Shown: piece by piece, positions 44,085 through 52,481 of the stretch | How the letters are laid out: each line of letters opens with the position of its first letter | Numbering within the stretch: position 1 is the first letter of the stretch | From: Methanoculleus horonobensis | GTDB lineage: Archaea; Halobacteriota; Methanomicrobia; Methanomicrobiales; Methanoculleaceae | Assembly: GCF_001602375.1 (NCBI RefSeq) | Contig: NZ_BCNY01000011.1 | Span: 62,001 to 126,000, forward strand | Length of the DNA: 64,000 bases | Direction: 5' to 3' | Program-made: the position numbers and the translations under genes | Notes under the pieces: generated by a model | Told to the model about the DNA's origin: nothing | Database searches by the model: none | What the model saw: the letters and a program-made list of their open reading frames with translations, nothing else

Positions 44085-45311
44085 ATGCTCACGAACGAAG
44101 AAGAACGGGTGAGGATTTACTCGATGGGAAATGTCCCAACACGATCGCATGAGGTGACGCCTTCCACCCCGCTGGACGAACTCAATCTCAACTGGACCGA
44201 GAAAGATCTCCCCGAACGGGAGCGCACAAAACACGTCCACCGCCTTCACCCGTACCTCGGCAAATATATTCCGCAACTCGTCGAGGTCTTCCTGAGAAAA
44301 TACTTCTCTCCCGGCCAGACAGTCATCGATCCGTTCTGCGGCTCCGGGACTACGCTGGTTCAGGCCAACGAGCTCGGCATCAACGCTATCGGCTACGACA
44401 TCTCTGCCTTCAACGTCCTTCTCTCGCAGGCAAAGACCGCCGAGTACGATCTTCCCGTGGTGCAGAGAGAGATCCTGGACATCCTGAACAAGGTGAAAGC
44501 GGCGACGCAGATCGACTCGGGGCAGCGGAGGCTCTGGATGGAATGCACGAAAAGGCCGTATCTCTCCGCTGACAACAACGAATACCTGGAGCGTTGGTTC
44601 GCACCACAGGCGCTCGAGGAACTGCTCACCTACCGATACTACATCGAGGCCGGCGAGTATGAATACGCAGATCTCTTGCAGATCATCCTCTGCCGATCCG
44701 CACGGTCCGCACGGTTAACGACGCATTTTGATCTGGACTTCCCCAGAGAACCCGTGACTGAACCGTATTACTGCTATAAGCATAGGAGAACCTGCCAGCC
44801 GACCCGGGAAGCGTTCAAGTTCCTCAAACGCTACAGCAACGATACGATCAAACGGATCGCCGCGTTTTCAGCCGTGCGAACCGGGGCACGTGTAGAAGTC
44901 CATCACGAAGACTGCCGCACCGTTGATTTCCCTGCGGCTCACGGCGTCGTTACCAGCCCTCCCTATGTCGGGTTGATCGACTACCACGAGCAGCACGCCT
45001 ACGCGTATCACCTCCTCGGACTTGAAGACAAACGGGCAAAGGAGATAGGGCCTGCTGCGAACGGAAAGAGCAAAAACGCGAAAGAAGCCTATCAGAAGGA
45101 CATTGCAGAGGTCTTCCAGCGAATTCTCCGGACGATGCATCCCGACGGCCGTCTGATCGTCGTTGCAAACGACCGGGAAAATCTCTACGATGAGATTGCG
45201 GACTCACTGGATGTTGAGGTTGAGAATATCATCCAGCGCCACGTGAACCGGAGAACCGGCAGGCGTTCGACCGAGTTCTATGAATCGATCTTTATATGGC
45301 GGAAACTCTGA
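44085..45311 (+). CDS. Type II DNA methyltransferase (amino-MTase)
   Basis: A 408-residue DNA methyltransferase. DPFCGSGTTLVQANELG is SAM-binding motif I and VVTSPPYVGLIDYHEQHAY holds the catalytic SPPY motif IV, typical of N4-cytosine or N6-adenine enzymes. Motif I precedes motif IV. HPYLGKYIPQLVEVFLRKY, before motif I, is common in N4C enzymes. AGGA at 44075-44078 supports the ATG at 44085, although the frame opens at 43980. The gene protects host DNA against the adjacent endonuclease, 19 nt downstream. Its base composition is less GC-rich than the neighbourhood, which suggests acquisition. Confidence 0.88.
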   Translation: MLTNEEERVRIYSMGNVPTRSHEVTPSTPLDELNLNWTEKDLPERERTKHVHRLHPYLGKYIPQLVEVFLRKYFSPGQTVIDPFCGSGTTLVQANELGINAIGYDISAFNVLLSQAKTAEYDLPVVQREILDILNKVKAATQIDSGQRRLWMECTKRPYLSADNNEYLERWFAPQALEELLTYRYYIEAGEYEYADLLQIILCRSARSARLTTHFDLDFPREPVTEPYYCYKHRRTCQPTREAFKFLKRYSNDTIKRIAAFSAVRTGARVEVHHEDCRTVDFPAAHGVVTSPPYVGLIDYHEQHAYAYHLLGLEDKRAKEIGPAANGKSKNAKEAYQKDIAEVFQRILRTMHPDGRLIVVANDRENLYDEIADSLDVEVENIIQRHVNRRTGRRSTEFYESIFIWRKL

Positions 45312-45329
45312 TACACCGGTGTTGAGAGT

Positions 45330-46196
45330 ATGTCTGACTCCAAACGAATGAAAGCAGCCATCCAGCAGGTAGTTCAGGAACTCATGGACGGTGTCATGGA
45401 AAGAGTCCTTGTCTCAGATCCGTTTGTAAAGGAAGCACACCACTCGAAAAAGCCTCTCTACGCAGCACTCATCCCGGATGAAATATTCAAGGGATCGCAT
45501 TTTGAGCGACGATTCGTCACGCCCTTCGGCAAAGTCTGGGAGAAACTGGCGGTCGTTGCAGCAACGGAGGGGCTCGGATACGGCACGATGGGGCACCGCA
45601 TTGACGGGTGCGTCCGGGAGGATCGTCTTCACAGAATTGCAGAGATCCTGAACAGGCTGGAACACTCCCCAAACCGCAAGGACAGGATCAAGCCGGACTG
45701 GGCGGCCGAACTGGCATACATCACAGCAGGAAAAGGGGAACTGATTCCGGTCTCCGTCATCTGCGATCTCTACGTCGAAGATAGGGTCAGCAACAGGCGG
45801 TATGCATTTGAGTTGAAGGCACCGCTGCCGAACAGCGACCAGACCAAGGTAAGTAAAGAGAAGATCTTGAAACTGCACTGCATGGAGCCTCCCCTGGTCG
45901 ATAACGCCTATTTTGCGCTGCCGTATAACCCGTACGGTTCGCGCGAGAACTACTCCTGGAGTTTCCCGGCTCGCTGGTTCGACATGAAGCACGACGATGT
46001 TGTTCTCATCGGCGATGAGTTCTGGGATACAATCGGGGGGGCCGGAACATATACCGCATTCATCTCCGCCATCAACGAGATTGGGGCAGAGTATAAAGAG
46101 AGAATATATCGGGAGTATCTGGGGATTGAACCTCCGGAACACTCCGACGCGGCACTGACGACGCTACAGGAGCACGGAGAGGCGTATCGCGTATAA
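45330..46196 (+). CDS. Putative type II restriction endonuclease (TdeIII/MjaII-like)
   Basis: A 288-residue protein directly after the methyltransferase. SVICDLYVEDRVSN followed by YAFELKAPLPNSDQTKVSKEK fits a PD-(D/E)xK nuclease core with catalytic Asp, Glu and Lys (FELK). FVTPFGKVWEKLA and GYGTMGHRIDGCV resemble the TdeIII/MjaII family, whose known members cut GGNCC. Family and specificity are a moderate-confidence recollection. Position, spacing and lower GC support a complete R-M pair. Confidence 0.78.
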   Translation: MSDSKRMKAAIQQVVQELMDGVMERVLVSDPFVKEAHHSKKPLYAALIPDEIFKGSHFERRFVTPFGKVWEKLAVVAATEGLGYGTMGHRIDGCVREDRLHRIAEILNRLEHSPNRKDRIKPDWAAELAYITAGKGELIPVSVICDLYVEDRVSNRRYAFELKAPLPNSDQTKVSKEKILKLHCMEPPLVDNAYFALPYNPYGSRENYSWSFPARWFDMKHDDVVLIGDEFWDTIGGAGTYTAFISAINEIGAEYKERIYREYLGIEPPEHSDAALTTLQEHGEAYRV

Positions 46197-46342
46197 TCCC
46201 CTGACGGCGCTTAATCCATTGCCGGAGTAGTCAGCATCTCTCTTCCCAGCCGTCTCCCGATGCTGCACCGTCCATACATTCCTCGTCCTGGACGCACATC
46301 GCTCTCCGAACGGTTTATACCGGTCACAGCGGGAAGTGTGTA

Positions 46343-47479
46343 TCAGAGATCTTCCTTATTGCGTTTCGAAAACCGGAAGAGCGCCTCTTTAAGAGACCCC
46401 GTGCCGTCCCCGTGCCGTCGCAGGAACTGCCTGACGTTCGCCGACTCGATCCATCCCCGGTCGAGTTCGGTGACGAAGCCGTCGATCCGGCGCGACTCTG
46501 CGAGGATCTTCTCTGCAAACGGGTCGTCGATCATCTCCGCGTACCCGACGATCACCTGCAGGGGATTCCGGATATGGTCCCCGAGGATGGCAAACTGCTC
46601 GATATTCTTCCCGAGCTGCGCGTAGGTCTCCCGCCTCATCTGATCGGTGAGGATGCGCTCGGTGATGTCCATCACGATCAGCATGATGCAGAGCGGCTGC
46701 CCGGCACCGTTCTGCACGACGCTGCCCGAGATCTGGACATGAAACGGAGACCCGTTGTTCCGCAGCCCGATCGTCTCCTGCACGATCGCATGGCTGTCGA
46801 GGAGGTGAGCGGTGACCCTCTCCCCGACGGTAGGGTCCGCGAAGAACGCCTCCAGGTTCCTCCCCGCGATCGCCCCCTCCCGCTCGTAGCCGAACATCGC
46901 GGTAAAACTCCGGTTGGCGTACATGACCGCTCCGGTGAGATCGGCGATGAGGATGCCGTTCGTCGAGGATTCGAGCGCGCTCTCCTTTATCCTGAGCTCC
47001 CTCTCGGTGTGGATCCGATCAGTGATGTCCCGTGCAATCGCGACGATATACTGCTCGGCGCCGAAGGTGACCGACCGGACGGTGATCTCCATCGGGATCT
47101 CCGTTCCGTCCCGCGCTACGAGCGGCGCGGTGAAGGCCTGCCGGAATTCGGACGGCAGATTGCTGCAATCCATGAGGAACTCGGAAAATTGAGCCTGTTT
47201 TGAGGGGCAGATCAGATCGATGAACAGTTTTTTGAGCAGTTCCTTCTTCGAGTAGCCGAGATACGCCCTCACGGATGCGTTGACGTCCGTAAGCCTCCCG
47301 GTCTCCGCACGGATCAGGAATATCGCGTCGTACGTCTGGTCGAGCAGCGCCCGGAACCGCTCGAGTTCGGCAAGCCGGCTCTGCAGCTCGGGATAGTAAC
47401 TCTTGTGCAGGGACGTCTCTCCGAGGCCGATGATCTTCTCGCGGAGCGCGTCCCGGTCTTCGGGGGCTTCAGAAGGCAT
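46343..47479 (-). CDS. Two-PAS protein with His-less H-box tail
   Basis: A 378-residue soluble sensor-like protein. PAS 1 covers about residues 40-155 (LLDQTYDAIFLIRAETGRLTDVN) and PAS 2 about 165-290 (SALESSTNGILIADLTGAVMYANRSF). The tail carries LGDHIRNPLQVIVGYAEMIDDPFAEKI. Aligned to HE-IRNPL H-boxes, Asp replaces the phospho-accepting His, and no HATPase domain follows. Its start (ATG 47479) lies 11 nt inside the end of the upstream Fe-ADH gene, so translation is coupled. A relative with an N-terminal receiver is at 16986-17999. It may bind or regulate a kinase rather than act as one. Confidence 0.85.
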   Translation of the reverse strand: MPSEAPEDRDALREKIIGLGETSLHKSYYPELQSRLAELERFRALLDQTYDAIFLIRAETGRLTDVNASVRAYLGYSKKELLKKLFIDLICPSKQAQFSEFLMDCSNLPSEFRQAFTAPLVARDGTEIPMEITVRSVTFGAEQYIVAIARDITDRIHTERELRIKESALESSTNGILIADLTGAVMYANRSFTAMFGYEREGAIAGRNLEAFFADPTVGERVTAHLLDSHAIVQETIGLRNNGSPFHVQISGSVVQNGAGQPLCIMLIVMDITERILTDQMRRETYAQLGKNIEQFAILGDHIRNPLQVIVGYAEMIDDPFAEKILAESRRIDGFVTELDRGWIESANVRQFLRRHGDGTGSLKEALFRFSKRNKEDL

Positions 47480-48608
47480 GCATATAAATCCGTTCGATCT
47501 CGTCGCAGGCAAGGCTGCGCGGGTTGGTTACCATGCAGGGATCGTTGTATGCCGCTTCGGCAAGGGCGGGAATCGCATCCTCCCGGACGCCGGCCGTGGC
47601 GAGGGTCTCGGTGATCCCGAGCGCCCTCCGAAACGCCCCCACCTCCTCTGCCGGGGTCGCCCGGCCCGGCCCGAAGATCGCACCAATTCGGTCGTAGCGG
47701 CCGGATGCCGCCTCGTAGTTGGCTGCCATCACGTGCTCGAGCAGCAGCGCGTTGCACCGCCCGTGCGCAAGGTCGTAGGCGCCCCCGAGACAGTGCGCCA
47801 TCGCGTGCACCGCCCCGAGACTGGCGTTCGAGAACGCGAGCCCGGCGTGAAGGCTGGCAAGGAGGGTCGAGAACCGCAGGTTCAGGTCGTCGGGCTCCTC
47901 AACGGCCGCAGGCAGTGCGCTCGCGATGAGCCGGATCCCCTCGAGAGCATGCATATCGGTCATCGGAGAACTGGCGTTCGAGACGTAGGCCTCGATCGCG
48001 TGGCTGAGGGTATCCATGCCGGTATTCACGGTCAGATCCCGCGGCATCGTCGTCAGGGGCTCGGGATCGAGCAGGGAGATGTCGGGGACGAGCGTTTTCG
48101 AGACAATGGCGATCTTCCGTCTTCTCTCTTCGTCCGTGATGATGGCGAACTGGGAGACGTCTGCGGAACTCCCGGCGGTGGTCGGGATGCAGATGAGCGG
48201 CGGGGCAGGCACCGGCACCCGGTCGACGCCCTCGAACGCGAGGATATCGCGCATGTTGGAGGACGCTATCCCGATCCCTTTGGCGCAGTCCATCGGGCTG
48301 CCGCCGCCGACAGCGACGATGCCGTTGCACTCCTCGGCGAGATACGCTTCTTTACCCGCCATAACCTGCCGGGAGCGGGGGTTTACGGAGACGGAGTCGA
48401 AGACGGTGAACGATACCCCCGCTTCGGTCAGGCTCTCCCCGACGGCCCCGGCCCAGCCTGCGGCCCGGACGCCCGGGTCGGTGACGAGGAGGACATGCCT
48501 CATCCCGAAGTTGCGGGCATACCGGCCGGCGAGACGCAGTGCGCCGTCTCCGCAGATAAATTCAGGAGCTACGAATTTTCGTAAGTCGAGCTGGCTTCGC
48601 TGGATCAT
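47469..48608 (-). CDS. Iron-containing alcohol dehydrogenase (group III)
   Basis: A 379-residue Fe-ADH. GIVAVGGGSPMDCAKGIG is the NAD-binding GGGSxxD motif. PTTAGSSADVSQFAII, TGMDTLSHAIEAYVSN and AMAHCLGGAYDLAHGRCNALLL provide the Asp and three His iron ligands. The overall form recalls ErcA-like members, which work with PAS sensor kinases in ethanol metabolism of pseudomonads. The coupled downstream PAS protein makes a similar link conceivable. The ATG at 48608 lies within the first copy of a duplicated 13-bp segment and has no Shine-Dalgarno. Confidence 0.9.
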   Translation of the reverse strand: MIQRSQLDLRKFVAPEFICGDGALRLAGRYARNFGMRHVLLVTDPGVRAAGWAGAVGESLTEAGVSFTVFDSVSVNPRSRQVMAGKEAYLAEECNGIVAVGGGSPMDCAKGIGIASSNMRDILAFEGVDRVPVPAPPLICIPTTAGSSADVSQFAIITDEERRRKIAIVSKTLVPDISLLDPEPLTTMPRDLTVNTGMDTLSHAIEAYVSNASSPMTDMHALEGIRLIASALPAAVEEPDDLNLRFSTLLASLHAGLAFSNASLGAVHAMAHCLGGAYDLAHGRCNALLLEHVMAANYEAASGRYDRIGAIFGPGRATPAEEVGAFRRALGITETLATAGVREDAIPALAEAAYNDPCMVTNPRSLACDEIERIYMHAF

Positions 48609-48637
48609 GATTCAATACCGTCCATGGATCATGATTC
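48601..48637. repeat. 13-bp direct repeat at the Fe-ADH start
   Basis: The sequence tggatcatgattc occurs at 48601-48613 and 48625-48637, a 24-bp period. The first copy contains the start codon of the minus-strand gene. It could be an operator or a duplicated start region. Confidence 0.7.
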
Positions 48638-48900
48638 GACCCGGTAGTATGCTGGCGGCTGAGAGGAGAACTCTTACTCAGTTGTAAGGAATTGTATCCA
48701 TATATATCTGGCGAACCAGCATAATCGCTTTATATACCTTCTGTAATTACAACTGCCCAACTTGTGCCTTTAATTAAATTCTATACAGTAACTAACCATA
48801 TCGCGCGAAAATTCCTGCACTGCCCCTGCCGCCCCGGGCAGAGCGGGAGGGAGCCGGGACGGTGCCCGCACCCCTCCAAAAAAAAAACGAGTGGATCGGC
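48638..48900. promoter_or_regulatory. AT-rich promoter region of the Fe-ADH gene
   Basis: Several TATA-like elements (ccatatatatctgg, tttatatacc) lie at 48695-48740. The gap also holds tttaattaaattctatacag and a C-rich stretch. No gene is seen. Confidence 0.5.
48878..48887 (-). terminator. Oligo-T terminator of transglutaminase gene
   Basis: Ten consecutive T on the minus strand lie just past the stop codon at 48901. Confidence 0.65.
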
Positions 48901-50418
48901 TCACTCGACAGCCGTAAGACTGATCCCGAAACACCCCATGCAGATGAGCTCGATGTCATAGTCTACCGTATCGGAGACGATCGCCGGGGACTGCCTGACG
49001 ACCCTGAAGGTGGCAGCGTCGTCGGGCAGGGCCGGATCCATCGGGGTGTCGACGTTCGTCTGGATGACGAGGCGTGCCGGATCGAGGTTCGTGGCGTAGT
49101 AGTCCTTGAACGCGGTCCGCTTCTCTTCGGGGAGGACGACCCAGTCGGCCGCCTCGGCAACCGTCACGTCGTTCGGAACCCAGCCGTACCCGGGGAGGTA
49201 GTACTCCGACCAGAAGTGGCCGCCGGGCGTCTCAGCCATGATCATCTGGTAGCCGCCGAGGGCACGGGCGGGGATCCCGAGCGACCGGCAGAACGCGGCA
49301 AAGAGCATGCTCTGGGTGCCGCAGTCGCCGTTGCCGGTCTCGAACATGTAGGTGGACTCCGCCACTTTGGGCTCCCGGGCATCGAGCGAACCGTGCGGGA
49401 CGTGGCTGTAGGGATAGGTCTCGATGATATGGTAGTAGATCATCTGCGCCTGCAGGTGCGGGTTCGTCTCGTTCCCGACGATCTCCCGTGCCTTCTCCCG
49501 GACGGCGTCCGTGAGTTCGATGTTCCTCTCGGACTTCGTGTAGAGCAGGTACTCAGGATCGCTCGTGTTGTACTCCCCGACCAGCGCCGGGTCGATATCC
49601 TCGAATATCTGCTCATAAGAGGTGAACGCGATATCCGCCGAGATGACGAGGTTCCCGTTGACCGCTCCGGCCGGGACTTCATAGTAGACGTAGCCGATAG
49701 GGCCGGTGGTGACCGGGCCGGCGACGATGAAGTCGGGGCACGAGAGGTTCGTGACGGTGACGTTCCTCTGCGCGTCCGTCTCGACCGGGAGCGGGAACCA
49801 GATCTTCAAGGTGCCCGTCGAGGGGAGCGCCTCGAACGGGATCTCGAGCCGCTCGATCCCCGAGTAGCGGACGGGGTTCACATATGGCCCGTGCTCCGGA
49901 CGGTCCTCTGCCCAGGCGAACCGGCCGATGTAGTCGAAGTCTATACCTCTCTCGTTCTGCTTCTGCATATCGTCGGGGTGCGCGTAGAGGTAGTTCCCGG
50001 CGACATCGTAGAAGTAGAGCGTCTCGTTCTCCGAGACAATCTTCTGGGCGCGAGTATCCAGCCAGTCGGCTATCCCGGCATCGGTGATCCCGGGAACCTT
50101 CTCCCGCAGCGCCGCCTCTGCGGCGCTACGATCGAACATGTACTCCATATACGTCCGGTTCGCCCGGAAGATCGCATTCCGGGCCGTCAGCGCCTTATCC
50201 GTATCGCCGGCGTCCGTGTAGAGGGCGTAGGCCTCCGAGAAGCGTTCTTCGGCTGTCCGGTAGTTGGCGGCTCCGTATTCAGCGAGCCCCCGGGCGTAGG
50301 CCTCGTCGGCCGGTGCACCAGGATCGTTCTTCTCTTCCGTTGTGGCGGTGCATCCTGCTGCAGCGATGAGAAGCAGGACGGATGCAATCAGGAGAGCGGT
50401 GATCGCACGGTATCTCAT
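48901..50418 (-). CDS. Secreted transglutaminase-like lipoprotein
   Basis: A 505-residue exported protein. A signal peptide ends in the lipobox IAAAGC (Cys about 23), so it is probably lipid-anchored. A TPR-like helical region (about 40-130) follows, then a beta-rich middle domain and a transglutaminase-like core. The core shows MFETGNGDCGTQSMLFAAFCRSLGIPARALGG (catalytic Cys), GGHFWSEYYLPGYGWVPNDVT (catalytic His and Asp). Cysteine peptidase-like cleavage or cross-linking of surface proteins is expected. A minus-strand AT-rich element about 27-35 nt upstream and lack of a Shine-Dalgarno favour the ATG at 50418 over the frame start at 50469. Confidence 0.88.
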   Translation of the reverse strand: MRYRAITALLIASVLLLIAAAGCTATTEEKNDPGAPADEAYARGLAEYGAANYRTAEERFSEAYALYTDAGDTDKALTARNAIFRANRTYMEYMFDRSAAEAALREKVPGITDAGIADWLDTRAQKIVSENETLYFYDVAGNYLYAHPDDMQKQNERGIDFDYIGRFAWAEDRPEHGPYVNPVRYSGIERLEIPFEALPSTGTLKIWFPLPVETDAQRNVTVTNLSCPDFIVAGPVTTGPIGYVYYEVPAGAVNGNLVISADIAFTSYEQIFEDIDPALVGEYNTSDPEYLLYTKSERNIELTDAVREKAREIVGNETNPHLQAQMIYYHIIETYPYSHVPHGSLDAREPKVAESTYMFETGNGDCGTQSMLFAAFCRSLGIPARALGGYQMIMAETPGGHFWSEYYLPGYGWVPNDVTVAEAADWVVLPEEKRTAFKDYYATNLDPARLVIQTNVDTPMDPALPDDAATFRVVRQSPAIVSDTVDYDIELICMGCFGISLTAVE

Positions 50419-50728
50419 AGTAGAGAGAAGATGCGGAACGATTAAAATCTTTTTATTCCAGCGGGGCATTATCCGCCGGTTATCTAAGATTCGCCGCAGT
50501 TTACAGCGTGATGCCCGGGAATTCCGGAGATCGCGGAGCCGCGCCTCATTTACCGGGAACCGGAACGCAGCCCTCTCCTCCGGTGTGCCGTATCTCGTCG
50601 GATGTGCCCAGATTGGACAGAGAAATCACAGACTTTTTGTAAATCCCGTTTAACTCGCGATTCTGCCGATAAAAGAGAGAAAGGTATATCCGTCAGAAGA
50701 TAATTTATTAACTAAAGCGGAGGCTTTT

Positions 50729-51403
50729 ATGCAGAGCGCTGTACGCAATCTCCTGGTCTTTTCTCTCATCGCCTGCTTCCTTGTCCTTCCCTCGAGTGCT
50801 CAGCCGCCCATAGGCGGGGACAACGGATGGTATGCGGTCAACTGTAACGTGAACGGAGCCGACGTCTACTTCGACAACGAATACAAGGGCACGATCGAGA
50901 ACGGCGTGTTCTACGTCCCGGTCTACACCACCGGGGCACCCTACCAGACGTTCCGCGTCGAGAAGGACGGCTACGCGACCCACTACGGGGACATAACCTC
51001 GGTTCCGGGTAAAGGAGAGACGTTCGATCTCTATGCGACCCTGAACCCCGTCGCGCCTCCCGCCCCGATCGGCGGCGACGTCGGCTGGTATGCCGTCCAC
51101 GTCAACGTCGACGGGGCGACCGTCCAGTTCGACAACGAGGTCAAGGGCGTCACCAGCCAGGGCGTCCTCTCCGTCCAGGTCTACGTGACCGGGACGCCGT
51201 ACAGGACCTACACCGTGACGAAGGAAGGGTATCTCCCCTACACGGCGGCCGTCGACCGGTATCCCGCCAGGGGTGAGACCGTCGACCTCTACGTGGACCT
51301 GAGCTCCGCGCCCCCCACGCAGAACGCGCCCCTCGCTCCGGCCCTTGCCGGCATCGCCCTGCTGATTGCCGGGCTGGTGCTGGTTGCGGCGAGAAAGAAC
51401 TAA
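50729..51403 (+). CDS. Secreted PEGA-domain protein with C-terminal membrane anchor
   Basis: A 224-residue surface protein. A signal peptide (about 1-24) is followed by two copies of a PEGA-like domain, each beginning PIGGDxGWYAVxxNVxGAxVxFDNExKG (about 27-105 and 112-185), a Pro-rich linker and a C-terminal membrane helix (about 203-220) ending RKN. PEGA domains occur in archaeal surface proteins with an unknown binding role. AAAGCGGAGGCTTTT upstream supplies a Shine-Dalgarno (GGAGG) before the ATG. Confidence 0.87.
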   Translation: MQSAVRNLLVFSLIACFLVLPSSAQPPIGGDNGWYAVNCNVNGADVYFDNEYKGTIENGVFYVPVYTTGAPYQTFRVEKDGYATHYGDITSVPGKGETFDLYATLNPVAPPAPIGGDVGWYAVHVNVDGATVQFDNEVKGVTSQGVLSVQVYVTGTPYRTYTVTKEGYLPYTAAVDRYPARGETVDLYVDLSSAPPTQNAPLAPALAGIALLIAGLVLVAARKN

Positions 51404-51563
51404 CCCTACTTTTTTTCGCGAACCTCGCCCGGACGATCGCCGTCCCGGGGATCGCTGCATGCTGTGGCCGGGTATTGCCCTGAGCAGATAGCAAACTCTT
51501 TCTCTTCGGGAGGAGTACGATCGCTCGATAGCTGGAATCGCCGGCACATTAAGGGATGAACTC

Positions 51564-52481
51564 ATGAAACGCTACCGGTTTAAGAAACTCGACGCCTTTG
51601 CAGCCGCCGGGTCGTCGGGAAACCCCGCGGGATACGTCCGCCTCTCCCCGGGGGAGGAGATCACCGACCGCGATATGCAGCAGATCGCCCACGAACTGAA
51701 GGGTTTCGTCTCGGAGGTCGGATTCCTGCGCGACGGCACGCCGGGCGATTCCGATCTCGCGATACGCTACTTCTCCTGCGAACGGGAGGTCGAGTTCTGC
51801 GGCCACGCGACGATAGCCATCATGGACGACGTGGTGCGTAGCGACGACCGGTTCAGGAACCGCGAGAGCCTCCTCCTCCGGACGAACAAAGGCGTCGTCA
51901 CGGTGCTGAACCGGACGGGCGAGGACGGCATGGTCTACATCCGGGCTCCTGAGCCGGAGTTCTCCGACGCACGCCCCGACACCAGAGAGACCGCCGCCGC
52001 GCTCGCGCTCGACGTCCGGGATATCGACCCCGCGATACCCATAGGCGTCGTGAACGCCGGCCTCGATACCCTGCTCGTCCCCCTCGCCTCGCTCGACGCC
52101 TGTATCCGGTGCTCTCCGGACTACGCGGCGCTCCGTGCGTTCGCCCTCGCCCATGCCGTCGACGTGATCGTCATCTACACCCGCGAGACGGCGTTTCCGG
52201 GGAACGACCTGCACAGCCGGGTCTTCGCTCCGACGTTCGGGTACCTGGAAGACCCGGCGACCGGTTCGGGGAACGCCGCCCTCGGAAACTTCCTCATCCG
52301 GGAGAACCTCTGGACAAACCGGACGCTCGTCATCGAGCAGGGGCCGGACCGGGCGAACCCGAACATCGTCCGCCTGCTCCGCCCCGACGACGGCGGGCTC
52401 ATGTTCGGCGGGCGGGGGCAGGTGCGGATCGACGGGGAATACGTCCTCTCTACAGGAGATTCCCCCGGGCAACCGGAATGA
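51564..52481 (+). CDS. PhzF-family isomerase/epimerase-like protein
   Basis: A 305-residue PhzF/diaminopimelate-epimerase-fold protein. It opens KRYRFKKLDAFAAAGSSGNPAG. The acid residue expected at the PhzF active site is in GFVSEVGFL, and later motifs are REVEFCGHATIAIMDDV and PTFGYLEDPATGSGNAALGNFL. Its substrate is unknown; the family does not imply phenazine production. The last 32 nt overlap the end of a convergent second PhzF gene. Confidence 0.9.
   Translation: MKRYRFKKLDAFAAAGSSGNPAGYVRLSPGEEITDRDMQQIAHELKGFVSEVGFLRDGTPGDSDLAIRYFSCEREVEFCGHATIAIMDDVVRSDDRFRNRESLLLRTNKGVVTVLNRTGEDGMVYIRAPEPEFSDARPDTRETAAALALDVRDIDPAIPIGVVNAGLDTLLVPLASLDACIRCSPDYAALRAFALAHAVDVIVIYTRETAFPGNDLHSRVFAPTFGYLEDPATGSGNAALGNFLIRENLWTNRTLVIEQGPDRANPNIVRLLRPDDGGLMFGGRGQVRIDGEYVLSTGDSPGQPE

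Noticed and set aside
43724-44092. Minus-strand frame with a PGFEPGS-type sequence
   Set aside because: This is the usual spurious translation of a tRNA gene (tRNA-Arg).
43845-46342. tRNA-Arg attachment-site repeat flanking the R-M genes
   Set aside because: No second copy of the tRNA 3' end was found by eye downstream of the endonuclease gene.
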